Assembly: GCF_014137855.1 (NCBI RefSeq) | Contig: NZ_JACGWT010000005.1 | Coordinates: 248,001 to 312,000, forward strand | Reading direction: 5' to 3' | DNA length: 64,000 bases | DNA from: Microlunatus kandeliicorticis | GTDB lineage: Bacteria > Actinomycetota > Actinomycetes > Propionibacteriales > Propionibacteriaceae | In this document: positions 12,350-19,538 of the stretch, piece after piece | Layout: each line of letters starts with the position of its first letter | Numbering within the stretch: position 1 is the stretch's first letter | The notes under the pieces: generated by a model | Told to the model about the DNA's origin: nothing | Database searches by the model: none | What the model saw: the letters and a program-made list of their open reading frames with translations, nothing else | Program-made: the position numbers and the translations under genes

Positions 12350-12751
12350 ATGACCACCAGCCCAGCCCTCGAAGTGAGCCACTGCCCGCGGTGGTGCACC
12401 AGCCACAGCGTTCTCACCGGCGACCCCGGCGAGGACAGCATCGTCATCCACACGACGCTGCTCGAGCACGGTGGCGCCGAGTTTATCCTGTCCCGCGAGC
12501 TCACGCCTTCTGGCGATCCGACGGGTGCGCCTGACCAGCTGATCCCGCGGTGCATTCCAGCCGAGATGACCCGTGCGGCCGTCGTCGAGCTGCTCGCGAT
12601 GCTCGAGGACGCGGCCAGACGGATGGATGAGCACCTTCTCACCGCCGATCAGCCGCTGCCGGAGCCCCGCTCGCGTGAGGAGCGGCTGGGCAGAGCGATG
12701 ATGCGCGCCGGCCAGACCACGCGCGGCCACCGGCGGGCGGCCGTCCGATGA
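12350..12751 (+). CDS. DUF6907-like small protein, element left operon
   Basis: 133-aa protein of unknown function. It begins MTTSPALEVSHCPRWCTSH; the CPxWC segment followed by a GDPGEDS-like stretch resembles the DUF6907 family common in actinobacterial integrative elements. Family assignment is by recognition of this motif only. The C-terminal half is predicted helical and basic at its end (RGHRRAAVR). ATG at 12350 has GAGAGGA about 9 nt upstream. Its stop overlaps the next start by 4 nt (ATGA), so it is co-translated with a second CPxWC protein and a tyrosine recombinase. Confidence 0.75.
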   Translation: MTTSPALEVSHCPRWCTSHSVLTGDPGEDSIVIHTTLLEHGGAEFILSRELTPSGDPTGAPDQLIPRCIPAEMTRAAVVELLAMLEDAARRMDEHLLTADQPLPEPRSREERLGRAMMRAGQTTRGHRRAAVR

Positions 12752-13092
12752 GCCCCCTCGGCATGGCGACCGAGATCCTCGCCGCGCTCCCCCGCTCCCC
12801 CTTCCCGTGCCCCGACTGGTGCAGGCTGCCCGACGGGCACCCCAGCGACGGGCAGGCAGCAGACGGCCGGGAGTTCAGGGCCCACGAGCGACCGCTCGGC
12901 CGCGTGGCTGGGTTCAGCCTGGACCTGGTCTGCGACGAGGTGTCATCGGGCGACACGGCGGAGTTGAGTGAGCCTCGGCTCGAGCTGTACGCCGACGACC
13001 TGACCGGCCTGAACGCCGACCAGGCCAACGAGCTGGCGGCGTTGCTGCTCCGCGAGGCCGGCCGGCTGCCGCGACGGGCCTCGGGCGCGTGA
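12748..13092 (+). CDS. Second CPxWC (DUF6907-like) small protein
   Basis: 114 aa, with FPCPDWCRLPDGHP near residues 19-32, matching the motif of the preceding protein although the rest differs. The middle (FSLDLVCDEVSSGDTAELSEPRLELYADDLTGLNADQANELAALLLREA) ends in a helix. It overlaps both neighbours by 4 nt (ATGA at 12748, GTGA at 13089), a tightly coupled three-gene unit. Function unknown; two diverged copies in tandem suggest an old duplication. Confidence 0.75.
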   Translation: MSPLGMATEILAALPRSPFPCPDWCRLPDGHPSDGQAADGREFRAHERPLGRVAGFSLDLVCDEVSSGDTAELSEPRLELYADDLTGLNADQANELAALLLREAGRLPRRASGA

Positions 13093-14546
13093 ACAGCTGG
13101 TGGGAGGCGCGGAGCTCGTTCAGGGCTCAGCGCCTCGCCGAAGGCTGCACGCGACACTCACTGGAGACGTACGGCACCCATCTGCGTCGGCTGGCGGCCG
13201 CGCTCGAGGGCACGGATCCGTTCTTGGTGACCCCGGCCCAGCTGGCCGCCTGGCTGTCGTCGCTGACCGGGCTGAGTCTGGACGGCCGGCGGACGGCCGC
13301 GACGGCTGTGCGGGCCTTCTACCGGTGGGCCTACCTGACGGGACGCGTGGAGTCGGATCCGGCGGCATTGCTGGCCGGGCGGAGGGTTGAGGTGCACGAC
13401 GGTTTCCCAGCCGGCTGGCGACAGCCGATCGCCTCCTACGTGACCGGGCTGCAGCTGACGCCGCGGGTGGTCCGCCAGCGCGCGGCGTGGCTGCGCCGGT
13501 TCGCAGCAGACCACCCGGATCCGATGGCCGTCACGGGACATCAGGTAGCCGACTGGGTGCAGGAACGCCCGGAGGGCCGCCAGCGGCCAGCCAGGCAGGC
13601 GCTGCGCGGGTTCTACCGGTGGGCGCACCGTGAGCACCTGGTCGAGGTCGACGTGGCCGGAGGCCTCCCGGACGCACGGCATGCGGACACGGAGCTGCCC
13701 GTGGCGTGGCAGGCGGCGGTCGACGGGTGGAAGCTCTACCTGCAGGCCTCCGGAGCCCGCCCGGGAACGGTGCGGCTGCGGCTGCTGGTGCTGTCGACGC
13801 TGGCCCGGCACCACGTCACCCCGGCCGACGTCACCGGCCGTGACCTGGTCGCGTGGCTGGCGGACCAGTCGTGGGAGCCGTCGACCCGCAAGGGTGCCCG
13901 GACCACGGCGCGCGGCTTCTTCGGCTGGGCTGCCGGGGAGGGACTGGTCGAGCACGATCCGACGGGCCGGCTGCCGGCTGTGCGGGTGCCCGCGGGGAAG
14001 CCGAAGCCGACCCCGGAGGCTGTGCTGACGGCTGCCTTGGAGCGGTCGACCGACCGGGAGCGGCTGATGCTGCTGTTGGCCGCCTACGCCGGGCTGAGGC
14101 GCAGCGAGATCGCCGCTGTGCGGCCGCAGCACATCATCGGGGGCGTGCTGCACGTCAAGGGCAAGGGCGGCCGGTCCCGGATCGTGCCCGTGCACCCGCT
14201 GCTCGAGGAGGCGATTGAGGCCGAGCTCGGGCGGCGCCGGGCAGGGCGGCTCGGCAGCGGGTTCCGCGTCGCCGGCGGCCGGGTCGATCCAGACGGCTAC
14301 CTGTTCCCGGGCCGGCAGCCCGGTGATCACACCTGCCCTGACGCGGTGGGAAGCAGCTTGGCCCGGCTGCTCGGAGGTGACTGGACGGCGCACAGCCTGC
14401 GGCACTCCTTCGCGACCCGCGCCTACGCCGCCACCCGTGACCTCCGGGCGGTGCAGGACCTCCTCGGCCACTCGAGCTCAACGACAACTGACCGGTACAC
14501 GGCCGTTCCCTCCCGAGCGCTCGAGGAGGCGGTGGCGGCGTTGTGA
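13089..14546 (+). CDS. Tyrosine recombinase with three tandem core-binding domains
   Basis: 485-aa site-specific recombinase. The C-terminal catalytic domain (about 308-485) has every active-site residue: R337 (GLRRSE), K359 (VKGKGGRSRIVPV), H435 and R438 (HSLRH), H461 (LLGH) and nucleophile Y470 (DRYT). Ordinary family members have one SAM-like core-binding domain; here three follow each other (about 3-97, 105-195, 203-300). Each ends with the same helix signature: FYRWAYLTGRVESDP (77-91), FYRWAHREHLVEVDV (175-189) and FFGWAAGEGLVEHDP (277-291). The start GTG overlaps the previous gene by 4 nt. It is at the opposite end of the element from the attR integrase, so it may act on other sites. 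Confidence 0.88.
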   Translation: MNSWWEARSSFRAQRLAEGCTRHSLETYGTHLRRLAAALEGTDPFLVTPAQLAAWLSSLTGLSLDGRRTAATAVRAFYRWAYLTGRVESDPAALLAGRRVEVHDGFPAGWRQPIASYVTGLQLTPRVVRQRAAWLRRFAADHPDPMAVTGHQVADWVQERPEGRQRPARQALRGFYRWAHREHLVEVDVAGGLPDARHADTELPVAWQAAVDGWKLYLQASGARPGTVRLRLLVLSTLARHHVTPADVTGRDLVAWLADQSWEPSTRKGARTTARGFFGWAAGEGLVEHDPTGRLPAVRVPAGKPKPTPEAVLTAALERSTDRERLMLLLAAYAGLRRSEIAAVRPQHIIGGVLHVKGKGGRSRIVPVHPLLEEAIEAELGRRRAGRLGSGFRVAGGRVDPDGYLFPGRQPGDHTCPDAVGSSLARLLGGDWTAHSLRHSFATRAYAATRDLRAVQDLLGHSSSTTTDRYTAVPSRALEEAVAAL

Positions 14547-14577
14547 GCAAGGCCGCCGGATGGCAGGATCCCAGCGC

Positions 14578-14847
14578 ATGAGCGAACCCGTCGAGCAATG
14601 GAATGCGTGGCGAGCTCGATTGTCAGACGCGGAACTGCGGGAGGCGATCAGGGTGGCCAAGTCGGGCGAGTACCCGGTGCCGGAGAGCATCGCTCGGCTC
14701 CTCACGGACCGCGGCGCTCCTGGCGGATGGGTGCTGACCCAATGGCAGTCGAGCAACCCCCTGATGGCCACCATGGGCGCAGCCGTCGACTACTTGCGCA
14801 CGCTGCCTGAGTGGGACCAGGTCGACCCGAGCCCGTCAGACGCGTAG
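14578..14847 (+). CDS. Hypothetical small acidic protein
   Basis: 89 aa starting MSEPVEQWNAWRARLSDAELREAIRVAKSGEYPVPESIARLL, soluble and mostly helical. No family recognised. ATG at 14578 has AGGA about 9 nt upstream; an in-frame ATG at 14560 is an alternative. It follows the recombinase stop by 31 nt and ends the rightward half of the element, converging on the next gene. Confidence 0.6.
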   Translation: MSEPVEQWNAWRARLSDAELREAIRVAKSGEYPVPESIARLLTDRGAPGGWVLTQWQSSNPLMATMGAAVDYLRTLPEWDQVDPSPSDA

Positions 14848-14874
14848 AGCGCCGGGCAACACAAGCCGCCGCGG

Positions 14875-15369
14875 TCAGCTGCGGCTCCTCGGCCGCGGCT
14901 TGGCGCTCCTCGGCATCTTGCGCATCCCGCTGTCCAGCCAGACGGCGAGATCGTGGGCTGCCTCGTACAAGGGCATGTCCGTGCCGTCATACATCCAGTG
15001 GGCACCTCCCTCGTCCAAGCGGAGAGCGAGGGTGTGGAGGTCTCGTGCTCGGCGGGTCATCGTCCGGTCGCCCAGCATCCGGTAGCGGATCGCCCTCCGT
15101 CGCGCCTCGTGTCGGAGCGCCCTGACGGGCTCGAACGCGACCACACGGTAGTTCTCCTTGTGACTCGCCGTCATGAACCGTTCGACAGCTTGCTGAAGTG
15201 CGCTCGCGGCGTCGGCCAGCTCGGCAGCCATGGCTGCGCGCGACTGAGCCTTCCGCTGCGCGCCCTGAGCCCCCGCAGCCACTAGGGCGCCGACGATGAC
15301 GCCAAAGAACCCGATGACCGAGGTCGACTGCTGCCGAAGCCAGCTCAGGAGAGCTTGCAAGATGTCCAC
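14875..15369 (-). CDS. Hypothetical single-pass membrane protein
   Basis: 164 aa. A hydrophobic helix near residues 17-34 (VIGFFGVIVGALVAAGA) would anchor it with a short outside N terminus, followed by a basic, helical cytoplasmic part (AQRKAQSRAAMAAELADAASALQQAVERF) rich in Arg. No known domain. Element cargo, convergent with the left-hand operon; 10 nt from the next gene on its strand. Confidence 0.65.
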   Translation of the reverse strand: MDILQALLSWLRQQSTSVIGFFGVIVGALVAAGAQGAQRKAQSRAAMAAELADAASALQQAVERFMTASHKENYRVVAFEPVRALRHEARRRAIRYRMLGDRTMTRRARDLHTLALRLDEGGAHWMYDGTDMPLYEAAHDLAVWLDSGMRKMPRSAKPRPRSRS

Positions 15370-15379
15370 GGGAGAGAGC

Positions 15380-15712
15380 TCAGCGCCGTTGGCCGCGGCT
15401 GTTCGGTCGCGGATTGGCAGCCCGGGCGTCGAGCTCGTCGTCGATCGCCGTGCGACCGTCGCTGTCGTCGGCGCGCCAGTCGTAGGCGTACAACACTTCG
15501 CCGGCCGCGTTGGCCACCGGCCGCGAGCCGGTCAGATCGTCCTGCCAAATCCGGAGCCGGTAGACCGCTGGGTCGGGCCGGCCGGGACTAGGTTGCGGCT
15601 CGGGCTGCTCGAGGATGGGCTGCAGCTGCTCGAGCTCGACGACCTGGCCGTCGGCCGGCCCGCCGTTCAGCCGACCACGGAGGCAGGTAGTCGTCGAGGG
15701 CATGGCCATCAT
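15380..15712 (-). CDS. Hypothetical phage-type small protein
   Basis: About 110 aa. The segment CLRGRLNGGPADGQVVELEQ resembles short actinophage accessory proteins, and the central YRLRIWQDDL...YAYDW is compatible with a small beta fold. The start is uncertain: ATG codons at 15712, 15709 and 15703 and a GTG at 15736 are all in frame without a clear ribosome site. Function unknown. Confidence 0.55.
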   Translation of the reverse strand: MMAMPSTTTCLRGRLNGGPADGQVVELEQLQPILEQPEPQPSPGRPDPAVYRLRIWQDDLTGSRPVANAAGEVLYAYDWRADDSDGRTAIDDELDARAANPRPNSRGQRR

Positions 15713-15750
15713 GCTGCCAGCAGGGGCGGACAGCACCCGCCAGCACCGAG

Positions 15751-16395
15751 TCAGGGTCCGTCGGGAGGGGTGTCTCGCCGCTCGATGGCCTCGAGCTGTG
15801 AGGGCTCGAGGCGGTCGAACATGGCCGAGATTCTCCTCCGCTTGGCGACGACGTGCTCGACGATCATGTTCATCAGCTCGAACAGCGAGAACGCCTGGGC
15901 TGGCCCGTCGTCTTGTCGCAGCTCTCCGGGGTGGGCGGCATTGTTCCCACCGAGACGGAGCAGATCCGCAGCTCGTTGCATGTCGGCGTTGAGAGTCCCG
16001 TCTTTGACGAGCTCGCCGATGCCTTCGTAGAGCGACTGCTTCGGCTTGCCCGTGAGCTCGCGCACGAGGATCTCAAGGGCCACGCGCAGCATCGCCGCTC
16101 CGGCTCGAGGGCTGACCGGCGTGACCTGTCGGGCCTCCGCGTAGAGCTCGGCCACCGCATCCGGCATGTCGGGACTGGCCGGCGGAGCTTCCGCGCCGAA
16201 GGTCGGGTAGATCATGGCTTCGCCGTACCAGATGGAGAGATGTCGGCAGACCGCACAACGCGCACGCCGGATCTGGGTCGGGACTGCTTTGACCACGCCA
16301 GATGTCGACAGGTTGGCCCATTCCTGCTGCGCGTAGGCGCCACAGTGGGGGCAGTCGAAGGCGGGTGAGCTGGCGCTCGGGGGTGAGATGGCCAC
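15751..16395 (-). CDS. DUF4145 domain protein
   Basis: 214 aa. An N-terminal zinc-ribbon-like pair (CPHCG near residue 15, CAVCRH near 47) is followed by the DUF4145 helical core (SPRAGAAMLRVALEILVRELTGKPKQSLYEGIGELVKDGTLNADMQRAADLLRLGGNNAAHPGE). DUF4145 often occurs in or beside restriction and other defence genes and in phage cargo, but its biochemical role is unsettled. GTG start at 16395. It is the only cargo gene in the element with a recognisable family. Confidence 0.75.
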   Translation of the reverse strand: MAISPPSASSPAFDCPHCGAYAQQEWANLSTSGVVKAVPTQIRRARCAVCRHLSIWYGEAMIYPTFGAEAPPASPDMPDAVAELYAEARQVTPVSPRAGAAMLRVALEILVRELTGKPKQSLYEGIGELVKDGTLNADMQRAADLLRLGGNNAAHPGELRQDDGPAQAFSLFELMNMIVEHVVAKRRRISAMFDRLEPSQLEAIERRDTPPDGP

Positions 16396-16439
16396 GTCCG
16401 AGTATCGGCCACCGGCCCGTCAGCGCGCGCACACAGGTG

Positions 16440-17147
16440 TCAGTGCGCCGTCCCTGCCGCGCCGACCAGCCCGCCGAGCGCGGCCGCGACCCGCAGGTCG
16501 ATCCAGTCGCCGTTGATCTGCGCCTGAAACGACAGGCCGGCCATGCCGTCGCGGACGGCCTGGCGGAGCGCCCCCGGGTCGATGTGGCTGCTGCTCTGCA
16601 CGTAGCCCCCTCCGGCGAAGTTGGTGCGAGCGAAGCCGTAGTCGACCGGGGCGGGCCGGCCGTAGTTGATCGAGTCCAGCCACGCCCGGTTCGCGGCGGT
16701 GGCGGCGGCGTTGACGACGTACTCGCCGTTCGACAGCCGCGCCGAGATGGAGTCCGAGGTGCCGGAGCCGGGTCCGGTGATGTAGCCGCCGAGCGCCTTG
16801 CGTTGCGGCGTCTTCTCGGCGGCCAGGCCGATCTTGTCGGCGGCCGAGGCCAGCTTGCGGCTGGCCTGGTCGAGCGCGGTGATGGTGCCCTTGCCGCCGG
16901 CCAGGATGTTGTCGGCCAGCGCACCGCCCGTGCCCGAGTTCTGCTGCTGGGCGATGACCTGTTGCACGATCGTCTCGTCGAGGCCGGCCTTGCGGAGCTT
17001 CGCGATCTTGTCGTTGAAGGCGGCGATTCGGGCTAGGTCGTAGAACTTGGCGTTCCTGGGTCCGGATTCGACGGTGAGGAGCGAGAGCTCGACCAGCGAT
17101 CGGAGGGCCTTGCGGTGGTCGCCGCGCTGGAAGCTGACCCCCGTCTC
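16440..17147 (-). pseudogene. C-terminal fragment of phage tail tape-measure-like protein
   Basis: The frame from about 17147 to 16440 reads as the end of an actinophage tape-measure protein: FNDKIAKLRKAGLDETIVQQV, then ALDQASRKLASAADKIG, then the hallmark SARLSNGEYVVNAAATAAN and WLDSINYG. Full-length proteins exceed 1000 aa; only about 230 remain. Upstream it is joined, in the same frame, to a winged-helix-like stretch (KALRSLVELSLLTVESGPRNAKFYDLA) whose beginning lies in another frame. A five-G run at 17137-17141 is the likely frameshift point. It has no start codon of its own with a ribosome site. Confidence 0.7.
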
Positions 17148-17473
17148 ACGTCGGCGGCGATGCGGCAGCCGACGAGCTCGATCTGCCCGGATCGTTGCGC
17201 GCCGGCGATCAGCGCGCCCCAGTGCTGCGGGGCCGATGGTTCGCCGACGCCGGCGTCTCGGAGCGAGTCGATGGTGAACCCGCGGCCGGTGTCGGCGAGG
17301 AGCTGCAGTGCGCGCTTGGCGCCCTTGGTCCACCAGTCCTCGGCGGCGTTGTTGATGGCCTGGTCGAGGCCGTTGAGCGGCGTACGATCGTGGGTGAGGC
17401 GGTCGTGGGGATCGACTTCAGGAGCGGGCTCGGCTGTGGCGGCTGGGCCCGTTCGTCGTTCCGGGCGGCTCAC
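17033..17473 (-). CDS. Phage-type winged-helix protein, frameshifted at its 3' end
   Basis: Coding character holds for about 107 codons: GLDQAINNAAEDWWTKGAKRALQLLADTGRGFTIDSLRDAGVGEPSAPQHWGALIAGAQRSGQIELVGCRIAA. This resembles small actinophage helix-turn-helix proteins thought to act in DNA replication. After about position 17147 the frame turns to low-complexity SASSAATTARPS, while sense continues in the next frame. The annotated end is therefore likely an artefact of a 1-nt indel. GTG at 17473 overlaps the excisionase stop by 4 nt. Confidence 0.6.
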   Translation of the reverse strand: MSRPERRTGPAATAEPAPEVDPHDRLTHDRTPLNGLDQAINNAAEDWWTKGAKRALQLLADTGRGFTIDSLRDAGVGEPSAPQHWGALIAGAQRSGQIELVGCRIAADVRRGSASSAATTARPSDRWSSSRSSPSNPDPGTPSSTT

Positions 17474-17679
17474 TCGAGGCCGCCTGCCGGGATCCGGTTC
17501 ATGATCGACATGAGGTCGGACTCTTTGATCCGGAGGGCCCTGGCGCCGACCCGGTATGCGGGGAGGGTGCCTGCCGCGATCAGGCGCCGGATGGTCTTCT
17601 GGCTGACGTTGCTCAGGTCAGCGGATTGGGCGACAGAGAGCGATGGAAACTCGATCTGTCTGGCAGTGGTCTTGCCCAC
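17470..17679 (-). CDS. xis: Excisionase-family helix-turn-helix protein
   Basis: 69-aa DNA-binding protein of the MerR-like excisionase family: SVAQSADLSNVSQKTIRRLIAAGTLPAYRVGARALRIKESDLMSIM. It would bind attachment-site DNA and bias the integrase towards excision, and may also regulate the element's genes. GTG at 17679 has GAGG 6 nt upstream. It is translationally coupled to the following winged-helix gene. Confidence 0.85.
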   Translation of the reverse strand: MGKTTARQIEFPSLSVAQSADLSNVSQKTIRRLIAAGTLPAYRVGARALRIKESDLMSIMNRIPAGGLE

Positions 17680-17800
17680 GAGCTACCTCTTCGGGGTGCG
17701 CGAAGCTGCACCTCCGATTAGAGGATCGATGACCGCCAAAGTACACGTGAGTACCGATGCGGGTCAGTAGCCACGCCCTGTGTCGCGACAGTGGAATAGG

Positions 17801-18205
17801 TCACCCGAGGACAGCGGTCGACACCGAAGGCAGCTGCTCGACGCCCTGAGCCCACTCGGCTCTCAGATGACGCCCGAGCCAGTCGAAGCGTCCTGCCTGG
17901 TCGCCTTCTCCTGACCGCACCTGCACGTCCAGCGAACACGACGGCCGCGGGCACCGAACACGCAGGCGCAGATGCGTCTGCGTCACAGGGCTCTCGACGG
18001 AGAAGCTCGGTGCTCCGAGCGGCCACCTCCCCTCGATCGTCGCGCGCTCCTGGACAGTAGGCACCCAGCCCCCGACCAGCTCGTCGTCGATCGCCGGCCC
18101 GGAGACCAGGACACTGTCCCCGTCGAAGGTGCTGAGCTCGAGCACCGTGACGTCCGGATGGTGCGGGCAGTGCAACCCGAGCCGTGTCCAGCGGACGACG
18201 CTCAT
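17801..18205 (-). CDS. Hypothetical protein downstream of integrase
   Basis: 134 aa, begins MSVVRWTRLGLHCPHHPDVTVLELSTFDGDSVLVSGPAIDDELVGGWVP and is predicted mostly beta. Possible metal ligands are CPHH near residue 13 and CPRPSC near 85. ATG at 18205 overlaps the integrase stop by 4 nt, so it is made with the integrase. No family recognised. Confidence 0.65.
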   Translation of the reverse strand: MSVVRWTRLGLHCPHHPDVTVLELSTFDGDSVLVSGPAIDDELVGGWVPTVQERATIEGRWPLGAPSFSVESPVTQTHLRLRVRCPRPSCSLDVQVRSGEGDQAGRFDWLGRHLRAEWAQGVEQLPSVSTAVLG

Positions 18206-19329
18206 GCTCCCCCGCTCACCATGGCCGAGAGTCTCTGAGCGATCTCGGCGTCGCGGTCCTGGGCGGCGTGCTGGTAGCGGATCGCCATCGCGGGGGTCGA
18301 GTGTCCGAGTCGCAGCATGAGCTCGGCGAGCGTGGCGCCGGTCTGGGCGGCGAGGACGGCTCCGGTGTGCCTCAGGTCGTGGAACCGCAGATCCGGGCGA
18401 CAGGCGGCCTTGCGGGCGGCGTCCCAGGTCTTGAAGAAGGTGCCGTGGCCGAGGTGTGCACCGGTGGTGGCGGCCGGGAAGACGAGGGCGTCAGGATCGG
18501 CGGCGCAGAAGCGGTCGAGGTGGTCTGTGAGCATCGGCAGGAGGTGTGGCGGGATGCTGACGTCGCGGATGCCGGCTTCCGACTTCGGCGGCCCGATGAC
18601 GGCCTGGCCGGCGACGAACGTCACTCCCCTGCGCACGTGGAGGCGGCCGGCGGCGAGGTCGAGGTCCTTGCGGCGGAGCTCGGTCAGTTCACCGAATCTG
18701 AGCGCGCACCACGATGCGAGCATCACGAGGGCGCCGTACCGGTCGGGGAGGGCCTCGACGAGCGCCTCGAGCTCGCCGAGGGTGGCTGGCTTGATCTTGT
18801 GCTGCCGCTTCGTGGTGCCAGCCCCTCGGATGGTGCAGGGGTTGACCGGGATGAGTCCGTCGGTGACTGCTGTGCCGAGGATGGTCCGGAGCAGCGCGTA
18901 GCTGTGTGCCTTCGCGGTCGGGCTCGGGTCGAGGTCGGAGTGCCAACGCCTCACGGTGACCGGGGAGATGTCGGCGAGCGGCAGGGCTCCGAGCTGGGGC
19001 AGCACGTGGTGGTCGAGGAGCCGGCGGTAGAGGTCGCGCGTTCGGGGTTTGAGCTCCCGCTCGGTGAGCCACGGCCACGCGTAGTCGGCCAGCGTCGCCG
19101 GTCGGGCTGTGCTGTTGCGACGCGCTGGGGCCACCCAGGTGCCGGCGTCGATGAGCCGGCGCTCGCCATGCACCCACCCGCGGGCGTCCATGAGCGTGTC
19201 GAAAGTCGACGAGGCCTTGTGGAGTGCGGTGTCGGGCCCGATGTAGGCGGCCTGGTAGCGGCCGGACGGCAGTTTCCGGATGCGGCCGAACGGCTCGCGA
19301 GCCTTTCGCGGGCGGTCAGGTTTCGGCAC
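18202..19329 (-). CDS. int: Phage-type tyrosine integrase of the element
   Basis: 375 aa. The AP2-like arm-binding N terminus (FGRIRKLPSGRYQAAYIGPD) is followed by a SAM-like core-binding domain (about 78-165) and a catalytic domain with R211, K249, H317, R320, H343 and Y352 all present. GTG at 19329 is chosen for the GAGGGAG 4-5 nt upstream; the frame is open further without a site. Its position beside attR identifies it as the enzyme that inserted the element into tRNA-Arg. Two near-copies of GTGCAAYAC (19343-19362) just upstream may be control or arm sites. Confidence 0.93.
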   Translation of the reverse strand: MPKPDRPRKAREPFGRIRKLPSGRYQAAYIGPDTALHKASSTFDTLMDARGWVHGERRLIDAGTWVAPARRNSTARPATLADYAWPWLTERELKPRTRDLYRRLLDHHVLPQLGALPLADISPVTVRRWHSDLDPSPTAKAHSYALLRTILGTAVTDGLIPVNPCTIRGAGTTKRQHKIKPATLGELEALVEALPDRYGALVMLASWCALRFGELTELRRKDLDLAAGRLHVRRGVTFVAGQAVIGPPKSEAGIRDVSIPPHLLPMLTDHLDRFCAADPDALVFPAATTGAHLGHGTFFKTWDAARKAACRPDLRFHDLRHTGAVLAAQTGATLAELMLRLGHSTPAMAIRYQHAAQDRDAEIAQRLSAMVSGGA

Positions 19330-19410
19330 TGCGCTCCCTCGGTCGTGCAATACTGTGCAACACGAGAGTACAGCTGTGGCTATTCGTGACCACATCATTG
19401 ACCGGATTTG

Positions 19411-19442
19411 CCCTAGTCAGAGCGTGTTTCCCCTAGTCAGAG
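19411..19442. other. Candidate integrase arm-type sites near attR
   Basis: CCCTAGTCAGAG occurs at 19411-19422 and 19431-19442, 20 nt apart, and CCTAGTCAG recurs 14 nt inside attL (12259-12267). Direct repeats flanking the core on the element side are the expected layout of arm sites bound by the integrase N-terminal domain. Confidence 0.6.
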
Positions 19443-19454
19443 AACCCGATCAGT

Positions 19455-19475
19455 CAGGTTCGAATCCTGCCGGGG
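19455..19475 (+). other. attR core
   Basis: Exact 21-bp copy of 12224-12244. It is followed by CGC rather than GCG, so this side has one G fewer in the acceptor-stem run than the functional tRNA. Beyond it lies a palindrome that was probably the original tRNA terminator. Confidence 0.88.
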
Positions 19476-19487
19476 CGCCTCACACAC

Positions 19488-19505
19488 CACGGTCCGCGGA
19501 CCGTG
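19488..19505. terminator. Palindrome between attR and purU
   Basis: CACGGTCCGCGGACCGTG is a perfect 18-bp palindrome. Before integration it would have lain about 15 nt after the tRNA-Arg 3' end, so it is probably the tRNA terminator. It now also lies after the convergent purU stop. There is no T-tract. Confidence 0.5.
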
Positions 19506-19538
19506 ACCACTCACCCTCCGCGGCTGACGCCGTGGATC

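Larger units (their letters stand above)
12224..19475. mobile_element. Integrative element (prophage-derived) in tRNA-Arg(CCG)
   Basis: About 7.25 kb bounded by a 21-bp direct repeat of the tRNA T arm and acceptor 3' strand (12224-12244 and 19455-19475). An integrase abuts the right end reading inward, with an excisionase nearby. The left half is transcribed rightward (two DUF6907-like genes, a second recombinase, a small ORF) and the right half leftward. A tape-measure fragment shows phage ancestry, but no capsid, terminase, portal or lysis genes remain. It is therefore a decayed prophage or a satellite-like element. No replication initiator or conjugation gene is recognisable. Confidence 0.9.

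Noticed and set aside
17730-17765. Possible operator palindrome around CACGTG upstream of the excisionase
   Set aside because: Only the central CACGTG is symmetric; the flanking GTAC copies are not equally spaced, so no operator is claimed.
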